A DNA stretch of 64,000 nt from Magnetospirillum sp. (GCA_024707145.1 JANQAI010000011.1:496001-560000); one strand, 5' to 3'; positions 40,396 through 50,268 are shown, counted from the stretch's first letter. Numbers and translations are program-made. Notes: generated from the sequence alone by a model not told the origin.

Positions 40396-41046
40396 CTATA
40401 CCACCATCTTGCGTGCCGTGAACGCTTCCGCATAGCCCGAACCGGCGTTGCATCCCAGGCCGCGCAGGCGCATCAGCCCCAGGAAGGTGGCGGGGTCGAA
40501 CCAGTGGCGGCCGCGCTGGCTGGGGAAGCACTCCATCAGGGCGGCCACCTTGGCCTCGGCCTGGCCGTGTCCCAGCGGGACGAACAGGTTGGGGTTGCCG
40601 ATGTCGCCCTCGTATTTCGGGATTTCGTATTCCAGCACCAGATGGTCGCGGAAGGTGTTCCAGGTCAGTTCCGACACCACCCGGTGGTCCTGGTGATGGT
40701 CGGTCAGGGTATGGGTGAGGACCAGGGTGGGCGAGAATTCGGCCTTCAGCCGCTCGAAGGACTCCTTCACCGCGCCCCAGGCCTGGGGCAGGAAGCTTTC
40801 GCGGTGGGACAGCAACTCCACCTGCGCCTCGCCCGCCGCCGCCAGGAAGCGGGCGGCGGCGGTGCGGGCCTCGGCCTGGCGGACGGCCGAACCGGTGAAC
40901 ACCACCCAGCGCACGTGGGCGCCGGGATGGGCATCCAGCAGGCGCAGCACGGTGGCGCCGCAGCCGATCTCGATGTCGTCGCAATGGGCGCCCAGGCACA
41001 GCAGCCGCAGCTTCTGTCCCTTCAGGTCGAGGCCGAGGGGCTGCAT
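40396..41046 (-). CDS. PIG-L family deacetylase
   Basis: 216 residues of the LmbE/PIG-L fold, zinc-dependent enzymes that remove acetyl groups from N-acetylglucosamine-type sugars. Zinc motif GAHCDDIEIGCG near residue 20, where the canonical AHPDDE has Pro replaced by Cys; second motif TDHHQDHRVV with the HxxDH ligands. It follows the UDP-xylose synthase gene after four bases and so is part of the sugar-nucleotide operon. It probably deacetylates a sugar of the surface polysaccharide or its precursor. Confidence 0.85.
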   Translation of the reverse strand: MQPLGLDLKGQKLRLLCLGAHCDDIEIGCGATVLRLLDAHPGAHVRWVVFTGSAVRQAEARTAAARFLAAAGEAQVELLSHRESFLPQAWGAVKESFERLKAEFSPTLVLTHTLTDHHQDHRVVSELTWNTFRDHLVLEYEIPKYEGDIGNPNLFVPLGHGQAEAKVAALMECFPSQRGRHWFDPATFLGLMRLRGLGCNAGSGYAEAFTARKMVV

Positions 41047-41050
41047 GGCG

Positions 41051-42135
41051 TCAGCCCCGGGCGGCGTGCCGTTGCGGCATGGGGTCGCGCTCCTCGCGAT
41101 ACGAGGCGAGCGAGCGGGTTAGCCCCTCGCGCAGCATCACCCGGGCGCTGAAGCCGGTGAGGCGGTGCAGCTTGGCCAGATCGGGGCAGCGCCGCTGCGG
41201 GTTGTCCACCAGATAGGCCGCCTCGGCGGCGGATTCGAACAGCACCGGCAGGGGGGATCGCCGGCCACCTCGGCCATGGTGCGGGCGGCGCTGGCGATGG
41301 ACAGTTCCTCGGCATTGCCCACGTTGAAGGCCTCGCCGTCGGCCTCGGGCATCATCAGCAGCATCATGCATGCCTCGACGAAGTCCGAGACGTAGCAGAA
41401 CGAGCGGGTGGCGGCGCCGTCCGAGAACAGCACCAGCGGCCCGCCGGACAGGGCGGCGCGAAGCAGGTCGGGGATGATGCGGCCGTCGTCCAGGCGCTGG
41501 CCGGGGCCGTAGACGTTGAACGGGCGGATCACCTTCACCGGCACCCGGTGCAGGCGGAAATAGGTGGCGCACAGGGTCTCGCCCAGCCGCTTGCTTTCGT
41601 CGTAGCAGGCGCGCGGGCCGGTGAAGCTGACATTGCCGTTATAGTCCTCGGGCGTCGGCACCACCGCCGGGTCGCCGTACACCTCGGACGACGAGAAGGA
41701 CAGCATCCCCTTGGCGCCCTTGCGCGCCGCCTCCAGCATGTTCCAGGTGCCCTGGACGTTGGCGGCGATCACCTGTAGCGGATTGGCCCGGTAGATGGAG
41801 GGCGAGCCGATGGAGGCGGCGTGGATGATGTAATCGGTGCCGCCATCCACCTCGTCTGGGCGCGACACGTCGGCGGTGCGCAGGCTCAGCCATGGCCGCC
41901 CCAGCAGGTGGGAAATGCGTTCGGGCGGGCCGACCAGGAAATTGTCCAGGCCGGTGACACGGGCGGGGCTGGACGGGTGGCGTTCGTTGAAGGCGTCCAG
42001 CACGTCCAGGAAGAAGGCGCCGAGGAAGCCGGCGGCGCCGGTCACCAGCACGCGCGAACCGGCCAGCGGCTCCAGCATGCGGCCCAGCCGATCGACCACG
42101 AAACGGGCGTCTTCACGAATGATCCGGGTGATCAT
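41051..42135 (-). CDS. UDP-glucuronate decarboxylase (UDP-xylose synthase) family protein (frame interrupted)
   Basis: 361 residues after adding one base to a C run (41251-41256 as G6; seven needed). Extended SDR: VLVTGAAGFLGAFF with the NAD loop, FSSSEVYGDP and GPRACYDESKR with Tyr and Lys of the active site. The GPRxxYDExKR and EDYNGNVSFTG segments are marks of UDP-xylose synthases, which decarboxylate UDP-glucuronate. The upstream gene makes UDP-glucuronate, which fits. ATG 42135 has GAGGAG six bases ahead; the GTG six bases earlier is less likely. Confidence 0.87.
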
Positions 42136-42144
42136 GCTCACTCC

Positions 42145-43494
42145 TCAGGGTGTGGGAACCTCGGGGGAAACGGGGCCGGCGCCCATGCGGACGACCTGCA
42201 GCGACGCCGGCAGGTCCAGACCGTCCAGCAGGTTGCGCCCGTCCAGAACGACCACCTCGCCAAGGGCGGACCATGCGAGCTGGCGGTATTGCGGCCAGGC
42301 GGTGGCGATAATCACCGCATTGGCTCCGGCCAGGGCGTCCTCGACCCGGTCGGCCACCGGCAGGCCGGCATCGCGGGCGCGCGTACGAGCCTGCGGCAGC
42401 GGGTCGTGGGCGAGCACCTCGGCGCCATGGCGGCGCAGCCGGTCGATCAGCTTGAGCCCGGGCGATTCGCGCAGATCGTCAGTGCCGGGCTTGAAGGTCA
42501 GGCCCAGCACGGCGACGCGGCGCTCGAACAATCCGCCCAGGCGGCTGGATAGCAGGTGCAGGGCCTGGGCCGGCCGCACGGCGTTGACCGCGCTGATGGC
42601 GGCGATCAGCGGCACCGGCACGCCCAGGCGGTGGGCGAACACGGTCAGCGCCTGGAGGTCCTTGGGGAAGCACGAGCCGCCGAAGCCGATGCCGCCCATG
42701 AGGAAGCGGGTGGCGCCGGCACGCCGGCCTTCCGGTCCGTCCAGCATGCGGTCCAGATGGACCGCCGCCATGACGCGGCGGTGGTCGGCGCCGGGAAGGG
42801 CCTCGCACAGGGCGGCAATCTGGTTGGCGTAGGAGATCAGGAGGGCCTGCAGGGAATTGGCGGCGTACTTGACCATCTCCGCCTCGGCCAGGCCCATGCG
42901 CAGCAGCGGTGCCGCCAGCGGGCGGTAGAGCTCGGCCATGAGTTCGCCCGAGCGCGGGTCCCATTCGCCCACCACGATGCGGTCGGGGTGGAGGAAATCG
43001 GTCACCGCGCTGCCCTGGCTGAGGAATTCCGGGTTCATGGCCAGGCCGAACTCCCGGCCGGCGCGGCCGCCGCTGGCTTCCTCCAGCGCCCGGCGTACCA
43101 GGGTGGCGGTGGTGCCAGGCACCACGGTGCTTTTCACCGCCACCACCGGACGGTCGCGGCGGCCGCGCAGTGCCAGGCCGACCTGATGGGCGGCGGCCTC
43201 CACCGCCGACAGGTCGATGCGGCCGTCCAGGCTGGGGGTGCCCACGGCGACGATCACCACCTGGGCGCCATCCATGGCGGCGGCCAGGTCGGTGGTGGCG
43301 CCCAGCCGGCCGGCGGCCATACCTTCGCGAATGAGCCGGTCCAGCCCGTCCTCATGGATGGGGCATTCGCCGCGCGACAGCAGGTCGACGCGCACCGGGT
43401 CCGCGTCGACGCAGGCCACCGAGTGGCCGATGGCGGCCAGGCAGGCGCCCGACACCAGACCGACATAGCCGGTACCGACCATGGCGACATGCAT
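42145..43494 (-). CDS. ugd: UDP-glucose 6-dehydrogenase
   Basis: 449 residues, frame intact. Oxidises UDP-glucose to UDP-glucuronate with two NAD. N-terminal Rossmann GTGYVGLVSGACLA, PEFLSQGSAVTDFLHPDRIVVG, the catalytic Cys in IGFGGSCFPKDLQAL and the C-terminal domain with LGLTFKPGTDDLRESPG. First gene of the leftward operon ugd-UXS-PIG-L. It would supply uronic acid or xylose units for the polysaccharide. Confidence 0.95.
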   Translation of the reverse strand: MHVAMVGTGYVGLVSGACLAAIGHSVACVDADPVRVDLLSRGECPIHEDGLDRLIREGMAAGRLGATTDLAAAMDGAQVVIVAVGTPSLDGRIDLSAVEAAAHQVGLALRGRRDRPVVAVKSTVVPGTTATLVRRALEEASGGRAGREFGLAMNPEFLSQGSAVTDFLHPDRIVVGEWDPRSGELMAELYRPLAAPLLRMGLAEAEMVKYAANSLQALLISYANQIAALCEALPGADHRRVMAAVHLDRMLDGPEGRRAGATRFLMGGIGFGGSCFPKDLQALTVFAHRLGVPVPLIAAISAVNAVRPAQALHLLSSRLGGLFERRVAVLGLTFKPGTDDLRESPGLKLIDRLRRHGAEVLAHDPLPQARTRARDAGLPVADRVEDALAGANAVIIATAWPQYRQLAWSALGEVVVLDGRNLLDGLDLPASLQVVRMGAGPVSPEVPTP

Positions 43495-43700
43495 GGGTTT
43501 TCTCCCTCAGCCGATCACCTGCCTCCAAGACTTAGGCGAGGCGGCGGGTTCACGAAATCGATCTGCGGGATAACCACATCGGCTTTCTGGTGAAGAACGT
43601 CTCCTTCGGTGGCATCGCCGGATGTCCGGTACCCGGCGGGCGGCGGCCGCGCCTAAATCGGAGAGCGGTATGGCTCTAGGCCAGGGGGCATGACCTCTGG

Positions 43701-44978
43701 ATGAAAGGACGGATGGCCGTGAAGGATTCCGAACTCGCCGATAGTCAGGCCCGCCCCCGCGAGCACGCGGCCGCCTGCCGCTTCTGCGGCGGCCCGCTGG
43801 CCGGGGTGGTCGATCTGGGCATGTCGCCCCTGTGCGAAAGCTTCCTGGCGGCGGAACAGCTCAACCACATGGAGCCGTTCTATCCGTTGACGGTGAAGGT
43901 GTGCGAGCACTGCCTGCTCATGCAGCTCGAACAATACGTCACGCCCGAGCACATCTTCCGCGAATACGCTTATTTTTCGTCCTACTCCGACGCCTATCTC
44001 GACCATGCGCGCCGCTACGTGGATTCCGTGGTGCGCCGGCTGGGGCTGGGGGCGGACAGCCATGTGGTCGAACTGGCCTCCAACGACGGCTACCTGCTGC
44101 AGCATTTCGCCCGCCACGGCGTGCCGGTGCTGGGGGTGGAGCCGGCGGCCAACGTGGCCCGGGCCGCCATCGCCCGCGGCGTGCCCACCCTGGTGGAGTT
44201 CTTCGGCAGGGAATGCGCTGCCCGTCTGAAGAAGGCCGACCTGATCATCGCCAACAACGTGCTGGCCCAGGTCCCCGACATCAACGACTTCGTCGCCGGC
44301 ATGGCCGTGCTGCTCAAGCCCGGCGGCGTCGCCACGGTGGAATTCCCCCATTTGGCCAAGCTGATCGGCGAGAACCAGTACGACACCATCTACCACGAGC
44401 ATTTCTCGTACTTCTCGCTGGGGACGGCGCGGCGCATCTTTGCCGCCCATGGCCTCGCCCTGTTCGACGTCGAGGAAATCTGGACCCATGGCGGTTCGTT
44501 GCGGCTCTATCTCTGCCCCCAGGCGGCCGAGCGGCCGGTCTCGGCCAAGGTCGAGGAGGTGCTGGCGATAGAGGCGGAAGCCGGGCTTGACCGCCTGAGC
44601 GGTTTCTCCCGCTTCGCCGAACAGGTCCGGCAGTCCAAGTGGAACCTGGTGGACTTCCTGATCCGTGCCAAATGGTACGGCAAGTCCATCGTCGCCTATG
44701 GCGCGCCAGGCAAGGGCAACACCCTGCTGAACTATTGCGGTATCCGCACCGATTTCATCGACTATGCGGTGGACCGCAATCCCTACAAGCACGGCAAGTA
44801 CACTCCCGGCACTCACATTCCCATCTATCCGCCCGAGCGCATCCGCGAGACCCGTCCCGACTACCTGCTGATCCTGCCCTGGAACCTGAAGCACGAGGTC
44901 ATGGCCAGCCACGGCTACATCCGCGACTGGGGCGGCCAGTTCGTCGTGCCCATTCCCGACGTGGCGATCTTCCCCTGA
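43701..44978 (+). CDS. Sugar C-methyltransferase-like SAM-dependent methyltransferase
   Basis: 425 residues. Three parts typical of NDP-sugar C-methyltransferases (TylC3 type): an N-terminal zinc-binding domain with CRFCGGPL and CEHC, a central SAM-binding domain (VVELASNDGYLLQHF; DLIIANNVLAQVPDINDFV; TVEFPHL; YDTIYHEHFSYFSL) and a C-terminal Rossmann-like domain (VAYGAPGKGNTLLNY; VDRNPYKHGKYTPGTHIPI). The HEHFSYFS motif holds the likely catalytic His. It would add a branch methyl to a nucleotide-linked deoxysugar. A second ATG at 43713 (MAVKDSE) is a possible start; the region before 43701 has only a weak ribosome site. It is followed by the cytidylyltransferase gene. Confidence 0.88.
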   Translation: MKGRMAVKDSELADSQARPREHAAACRFCGGPLAGVVDLGMSPLCESFLAAEQLNHMEPFYPLTVKVCEHCLLMQLEQYVTPEHIFREYAYFSSYSDAYLDHARRYVDSVVRRLGLGADSHVVELASNDGYLLQHFARHGVPVLGVEPAANVARAAIARGVPTLVEFFGRECAARLKKADLIIANNVLAQVPDINDFVAGMAVLLKPGGVATVEFPHLAKLIGENQYDTIYHEHFSYFSLGTARRIFAAHGLALFDVEEIWTHGGSLRLYLCPQAAERPVSAKVEEVLAIEAEAGLDRLSGFSRFAEQVRQSKWNLVDFLIRAKWYGKSIVAYGAPGKGNTLLNYCGIRTDFIDYAVDRNPYKHGKYTPGTHIPIYPPERIRETRPDYLLILPWNLKHEVMASHGYIRDWGGQFVVPIPDVAIFP

Positions 44979-44997
44979 TCCTTTGCCGGAGGCTTCC

Positions 44998-45808
44998 ATG
45001 AAGGTGGTTCTGTTCTGTGGCGGCCTGGGCATGCGCATGCGCGACTATTCCCAGACCCAGCCCAAGCCCATGGCCATGCTGCGCAACCGGCCGCTGATCT
45101 GGCATGTCATGCGCTGGTACGCCCACTGGGGGCACAAGGACTTCATCCTCTGCCTCGGCCACCGTGGCGAGGCCATCAAGGAGTATTTCCTGGGCTACAG
45201 CGAGGCCCTGTCCAACGACTTCGTCCTGTCCGAAGGCGGCCGCCGCGTCGACCTGCTCGGCGAGGACATCCACGACTGGCGCATCACCTTCGTCGACACC
45301 GGCCTGTCCTCCAACATCGGCGAGCGGCTGCGGCGGGTGGCGCCCCATCTGGCCGGCGAGGAAACCTTCCTCGCCAACTACTCGGATGGACTGACCGACA
45401 TTCCCCTGCCGCGCCTGATCGAGCGCCACCGCGCCACCTCGGCCGTCGCCACCTTCCTGGCGGTGCGGCCCAGCCAGTCCTTCCACGTGGCCCGCCTGGG
45501 CGAGGACGGCACGGTGGCCGGCATCCACGACGTCAAGGAAACCGACATGTGGATCAATGGCGGCTTTTTCGTCCTGGACCGCAGCATCTTCGACGTCATG
45601 GGCGAAGGCGAGGAGCCTGGTGGTCGAGCCGTTCCAGCGCCTGATCCAGCGCGGGCGGCTGTCCGCCTTCCGCTACGAAGGGTTCTGGCGGGCGGTGGAC
45701 ACCTTCAAGGACCTGACCGAGATGGAAGCGCTGCTGGCCCATGGTCCGGGCCCGTGGGAGACGTGGCGGCTGCCGGTCCGCCCCGAAGTGGCGGCAGCGC
45801 TGTCATAA
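44998..45808 (+). CDS. Glucose-1-phosphate cytidylyltransferase-like nucleotidyltransferase (frame interrupted)
   Basis: 269 residues after removing the extra C in GAGCCTG (45613-45619). Signature FCGGLGMRMRDYSQTQPKPM at the N-terminus (the GGxGxR...PKPM pyrophosphorylase motif), NYSDGLTD with the metal-binding Asp, MWINGGFFVLD and, past the break, VEPFQRLI and RAVDTFKD. It resembles RfbF enzymes that make CDP-glucose, the entry point of CDP-dideoxysugar routes. Pairing with a C-methyltransferase fits a branched deoxysugar, but the dehydratase and reductases of such a route are not in the window. GGAGG precedes ATG 44998. Confidence 0.85.
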
Positions 45809-45883
45809 GGCAAGGGCGGGCCGTCGCTTTTGGAACAATCGGCCCGCCCAAGCGTCCACCCGGGAAACGGGGAGGATTGCAAT

Positions 45884-46138
45884 ATGAGCATCAGAATCGT
45901 GGAGGTAAAAGAATCCTACCGCCTCATCACCGATTGTGTCGGCCATTACGCGGTGGTCGAGGCACGTTGCGGCCATGTCTACTCGTTGCACGGCAACCAC
46001 CGGCGCGAGGCTCCCGATGGCGAAGAAGGGATGGCCAAGGTGGTGGGCTGCGATGGCTGGTTCCCGGAGGAGGATGCCCGCGCCTGCCTGGAGAACGCCG
46101 CCGGGGGTGAGGATTACTGGCGCCAGCGCATCTGGTAG
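45884..46138 (+). CDS. Small conserved-looking protein of unknown function
   Basis: 84 residues with a strong GGGGAGG site before ATG 45884. No family recognised. It is rich in charged residues with a possible metal-binding patch (EARCGHVYSLHGNH: Cys, His, His) and a second Cys in VVGCDGWF. No signal peptide or TM helix. The upstream gap of 75 bp from the cytidylyltransferase gene permits co-transcription. Confidence 0.6.
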   Translation: MSIRIVEVKESYRLITDCVGHYAVVEARCGHVYSLHGNHRREAPDGEEGMAKVVGCDGWFPEEDARACLENAAGGEDYWRQRIW

Positions 46139-46236
46139 AGGGGCGTTTCCTGACGTGACGGCCGCATTCCCTTTTTTCTCGTCAGGCCCGGCGATGACGA
46201 CGGAAGGAGAAGGGTGTCCTCACGTCGAGATGTTTC

Positions 46237-47179
46237 CTAGCGTCCCAGCCAGTCTTCCACCAGCCGGCGCGAGATGGAGCCGGCGGGGGGCAGGAAGAGG
46301 CCCGAGGCCGGGGCCCGGTGGCGATCGTCGAATTCCGTCAGGACCTGTCTGCGGCTGAACCAGCGGGCGTCTTCCAGTTCGTGGGGGTCGGGGGTGAGTA
46401 CGCCCCCGGCCGCCCGCGCGGTGAAGGCCAGCATCACCGAGGACGGAAACGGCCAGGGCTGGCTGCCGGCATAGGTGACGTCGGCCACCTCGATGCCGGT
46501 TTCCTCGCGCACTTCGCGCGCCACGGCCTCTTCCAGCGTTTCGCCGGGTTCGACGTAACCCGCCAGCACCGACCACTGGCCCGGCGCCCAGGCCGGCTGG
46601 CGGTGCAGCAGGATGGAGTCGCCGTCGGTCACCCGCATGATCACCGCCGGGTCGGTGCGCGGATAGGTCTGCGCGTTGCAGCGGCTGTCCAGGCATTGGC
46701 GCATGTGCCCGCCCTCGCGGGACTCGGTGGGGGCGCCGCAGCTGCCGCAGAAGCGGCTGCGGTGGTGCCAGATGGTGATGGCGCGGGCATAGCCCAGGAT
46801 GGCCGCCTCGCCGGCCGGCAGCAGGGCGGCGACGGCGCGCAGGCCGACCCAGCGGGCGTTCCAGCCCAGTTGCGGGCCGCTGCCGTCCACTTCGCCGTGG
46901 GAGCGGGACAAGTCGGCGGCGAAAACCGGGGTGCCGGCCGCGTCCAGCCCCAGGAAGACCACTTCGTCGGCCAGGTCCAGCAGGCTCCGCCGCCGGAGTG
47001 CCGCGCAACAGGGTGGCCGACGGCGTGTCGTCCACCAGCGACAACTCGCGCCAGAGCGGGACCACCAGCTTGTCCGGCGCCCGGCGCAGGACTTCCAGCG
47101 CCTGGGCGTCGTGGCGCGCGGTGTGGGCGCGGTCCAGCGGGACCGAATGGTAAAGGGTGCGGATCATGGGAATGACCAT
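46237..47179 (-). CDS. nudC: NADH pyrophosphatase / RNA decapping hydrolase NudC (frame interrupted)
   Basis: 313 residues after correcting GAGCCTG (46981-46987). Hydrolyses NAD(H) and removes NAD caps from RNA. Zinc ribbon with CGSCGAP and CLDSRCNAQ, then TYPRTDPAVIM; the Nudix box GYVEPGETLEEAVAREVREE is complete; the NudC signature SQPWPFPSSVM follows. The N-terminal domain is split off by the frame break. Two nearby starts are possible (47179 MVIPM and 47167 MIRTL); neither has a strong ribosome site. Confidence 0.93.
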
Positions 47180-47271
47180 GGCACGGACGCCCGCCCGCCT
47201 CAAGGGCGGGCAACATGGCGATTGCGCTTTGTCCCTCCCCTGGAGATAAATGGCGGTGCCAAGGGGGGTAC

Positions 47272-48918
47272 ATGAGCGATAATCAGGCGATCCTCGACGT
47301 CATCCTTGAGAATATCCGCGACGCGGTGGTGTTGACCGACGGCGAGCGCCGCCTGCTGCGGGTCAACAAGGCTTTCGAGGCACTGACCGGCCATACTGCG
47401 GCCCACTTGCTCGACCGCTCGGGCGAGGATGCCGGGGCCGCCCACGATCAATTGCTGCGGGCCATGACGGTGAATGACGGCGGCCGCTGGCAGGGAGCCA
47501 TCCGCTGCGCCGACGGCGCCGACCGGCTGTTCGACGTCACCGTCAGCGCGGTCAACGGCACCGCCGCCTTTCCCACCCATTACCTAGGCCTGCTGCGCCA
47601 TTCCTCGGGCGAGGAAAGCCGCCGCTTCGGCCATGACGACCTGACAGGCCTGCCCAACCGCGACATCTTCGCCGACCGCGTCGACCAGGCGGTGCTGCAG
47701 GTCAACCGCTCGGGCGGCTCGGTGGCGCTGCTGCTGATGGGGCTGGACCGCTTTACCATGGTCAACGACGCCCTCGGCCACGGCGCCGGCGACCGGCTGC
47801 TGATCGAGGTGGCGCGGCGGCTGCGCCACAACATCCGCGAGACCGACACGGCGGTGCGGCTGGAAGGCGACAGGTTCGCCCTGGTGATGTCCATCGCCGG
47901 CACCGACGACAGCGTCATCGTCGCCGAGAAGATGCTGAAGGCGGTGCGCGAGCCCTTCGCCATCGACGGGCAGGAGGTGGTGGTCACCTTCTCCATCGGC
48001 ATCGCCATCTATCCCCAGGACGCCGCCTCGGGCGTCGCGCTGGTCAAGCAGGCCGAGAACGCGTTGCACCACGCCAAGGTGTCGGGGCGCAACCAGTACC
48101 AGTTCTTCTCGAAGGATATGAACCGCAAGGCGCGCCTGCGCCTGGACCTGGAGGCGCGGCTGCGGCGGGCGCTCGCCAACGAGGAATTCGCGGTCTACTA
48201 CCAGCCCAAGGTGCGCGCCGCCGACAATCGCATCGTCGGCGCCGAGGCGCTGGTGCGCTGGCTCGATCCGGAAAAGGGCATGGTCTCGCCCGGCGAGTTC
48301 ATCCCTGTGGCCGAGGAAACCGGCCTGATCGAACCCATCGGGTCGTGGGTTCTGCGCCGCTCGTGCCAGCAGACCAAGGCGTGGCAGGATCTCGGGCTCC
48401 ATCGGGTCAAGGTTTCGGTCAACGTGTCGGCCCGCCAGTTCCGCTCGCGCACCCTGGTGGACACGGTCGTCGGCATCCTGGAGGAAACCGGTCTCGATCC
48501 CCGCTGGCTCGAACTTGAGATCACCGAAAGCATGCTGATGAACGACGTGGAGGCGGCGGTGCGCAAGATGACCGCGCTCCGCGAACTGGGGCTGGGCCTG
48601 TCCATCGACGATTTCGGCACCGGCTATTCGTCGCTCAGCTATCTGGGCCGTTTTCCCATCACCACGCTGAAGATCGATCGCGCCTTCATCGCCGACGTGG
48701 ATTCCAACCCCAAGACCGCCGAGATCGCACGCGCCATCATCGGCCTGTCCCGCGGCCTCAACCTGGAAGTGGTGGCCGAGGGGGCCGAGGTGGAGGACCA
48801 CGTCACCTTCCTGCGCGACAACGGCTGCGACACCGTTCAGGGCTATTACTATTCCCGGCCCGTGCCGGCCGATCAGTTCGAACGGATGCTGACCGAAGGC
48901 GTGGTCCGCCACCTCTGA
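47272..48918 (+). CDS. PAS-GGDEF-EAL protein, probable c-di-GMP phosphodiesterase
   Basis: 548 residues. PAS about residues 5-110 (DAVVLTDGERRLLRVNKAFEALTG); GGDEF about 125-285, starting DDLTGLPNR but with EGDRF in place of GGDEF, so cyclase activity is unlikely; EAL about 295-545 with EALVRW, NVSARQF, ELEITES, IDDFGTGYSSL, KIDRAF and AEGAE, a full set of catalytic residues. No TM helix, so cytoplasmic. The degenerate GGDEF may bind GTP as an activator, as in CC3396 of Caulobacter. ATG 47272 follows AAGGGGGG. It could influence the PilZ receptor of this window, but nothing links them directly. Confidence 0.92.
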   Translation: MSDNQAILDVILENIRDAVVLTDGERRLLRVNKAFEALTGHTAAHLLDRSGEDAGAAHDQLLRAMTVNDGGRWQGAIRCADGADRLFDVTVSAVNGTAAFPTHYLGLLRHSSGEESRRFGHDDLTGLPNRDIFADRVDQAVLQVNRSGGSVALLLMGLDRFTMVNDALGHGAGDRLLIEVARRLRHNIRETDTAVRLEGDRFALVMSIAGTDDSVIVAEKMLKAVREPFAIDGQEVVVTFSIGIAIYPQDAASGVALVKQAENALHHAKVSGRNQYQFFSKDMNRKARLRLDLEARLRRALANEEFAVYYQPKVRAADNRIVGAEALVRWLDPEKGMVSPGEFIPVAEETGLIEPIGSWVLRRSCQQTKAWQDLGLHRVKVSVNVSARQFRSRTLVDTVVGILEETGLDPRWLELEITESMLMNDVEAAVRKMTALRELGLGLSIDDFGTGYSSLSYLGRFPITTLKIDRAFIADVDSNPKTAEIARAIIGLSRGLNLEVVAEGAEVEDHVTFLRDNGCDTVQGYYYSRPVPADQFERMLTEGVVRHL

Positions 48919-48972
48919 TCCCGCTGAAAGCCCGATTGAACCCAGCCCCCCGGCTACGGCTAGGGTGCGGGC

Positions 48973-50268
48973 ATGGACCGCAGGCATTTCCTCATGGGCG
49001 CCGCCATGGCGGTCGGGCTGGGACCCGGCCGGGCGCTGGCGCGCAATTTCTCGCGGGCGCCGGCGCGGGTGGCGTTGCTACTGCCGCTGACCGGCGCCGC
49101 CGCCGCCCTGGGGCAATTGCTGCAGGGCACCGCCCTGGCGGCGGCGGATGCCATCAACCGGGCCGGCCTGGGCGGCGAGCGGGCCGTTCAGCTCCAGATC
49201 GAGGATTGGGCCTCCGAGCCGCGCCGGTTCGATGCCCTGGCGCGCCGCTTCGCCACCGGCGAGGGGCGGCCGGCGGCCGTTTTCGGTCCCTGTCCCGGCG
49301 GTCTTCGTGAGGAGTTGGGGCGCTACCTGGATGCGGTGGACGGGGTGCTGTGGGACCCCGGCGGCTACGAGGGCGGCGAATGTTCGGCCGGCATCCTGCA
49401 TTTCGGACCCACGCCGCACCAGAGCCTGACCCAGGCTTTGCCCTTCCTGGCGGCGGAACTGGGAGGGCGCTTCCTGCTGGTGCCGGGCGAGGGGAGCCAT
49501 GCCCGGGGATTATCCCGACTATCCCGCTGGGCTTTGGGCCGCATGGGGGCCGAGGTGGTGGGCGAGGCCGACCCCGACAACCGTCAGGCGTGGCTGGCCC
49601 GCGCTGGCCGCGAGCAGGTGAACGTCGTCATCTGCACCCTTGAGGGAAGCGAACTGGCGGACTTCCTGCGCGCCTATGCCGCGTTGCGGCTGGATCCCCA
49701 GGCCATGCCCATCTTCAATCCCCTGATGACCGAACTGGACGTGCGCGCCGTGGGGCCGGCACTGGCCGCCGGCCACGTGGCCTGCCAGCCCTATTTCGCC
49801 GATTGGCGCACCCTGGGCAACGATCGCTTCCAGGCCGCCCTGGGCAAGCGTTTGGGCCCCGACATGGTGCCCACCGTCCAGGCCGAGGCGCTGTGGGGGC
49901 AACTGCACCTGTTCGCCGCCGCCATCGCCGCCCTGGACGATGTGACACCCCATCCCATGCTGGTGCGCGAGGCGGCGCGCGGGCGCGAGGTGCTGTTGCC
50001 GCAGGGGCGCGTGCGGCTGGATGGCGCCACCCTGCATCCCGGCCTGTGGCCCAAGCTGGCCGTCGCCACCCCCGAGGGTGGGTTCAAGGTCATCGCCCGC
50101 TCGGAGCGGCCCATCCCGGCGCGCCCCTTCTGGGGGTGGGGGGAAGGAGCTGCCCGGCTCCGGTCGAGGCGGACGACTGACTTTTACTTATATCTGAAAT
50201 GTCATGTCCGACTTTTGCTATCGGATAACCATTTGTTTTCTATGGTCTTGTTGACCAAAATCAAGTGA
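48973..50268 (+). CDS. Tat-exported substrate-binding protein of the AmiC/UrtA type (end uncertain)
   Basis: Type I periplasmic binding-protein fold like amide/urea-binding AmiC and UrtA proteins. MDRRHFLMGAAMAVGLG is a twin-arginine signal, cut near residue 22. VALLLPLTGAAAALGQLLQGTALAAAD opens the first lobe, and FNPLMTELDVRAVGPALAAGHVACQPYFADW lies in the second. The frame runs to 50268, but the last 30 codons (from 50180) are AT-rich, unlike coding DNA here, and overlap an FNR-like site. A one-base gain in the G runs at 50132-50143 would end the protein at 50180, a more natural stop. It precedes nap and may sense or bind a nitrogen compound; the ligand is unknown. Confidence 0.78.
   Translation: MDRRHFLMGAAMAVGLGPGRALARNFSRAPARVALLLPLTGAAAALGQLLQGTALAAADAINRAGLGGERAVQLQIEDWASEPRRFDALARRFATGEGRPAAVFGPCPGGLREELGRYLDAVDGVLWDPGGYEGGECSAGILHFGPTPHQSLTQALPFLAAELGGRFLLVPGEGSHARGLSRLSRWALGRMGAEVVGEADPDNRQAWLARAGREQVNVVICTLEGSELADFLRAYAALRLDPQAMPIFNPLMTELDVRAVGPALAAGHVACQPYFADWRTLGNDRFQAALGKRLGPDMVPTVQAEALWGQLHLFAAAIAALDDVTPHPMLVREAARGREVLLPQGRVRLDGATLHPGLWPKLAVATPEGGFKVIARSERPIPARPFWGWGEGAARLRSRRTTDFYLYLKCHVRLLLSDNHLFSMVLLTKIK
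50251..50264 (+). promoter_or_regulatory. FNR-type binding site upstream of napF
   Basis: TTGAC-CAAA-ATCAA matches the FNR/Anr consensus TTGAT-N4-ATCAA at nine of ten positions. It sits 80 bp before napF in an AT-rich stretch, the expected place for oxygen-dependent activation of nitrate respiration. The regulator gene is not in the window. Confidence 0.7.
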
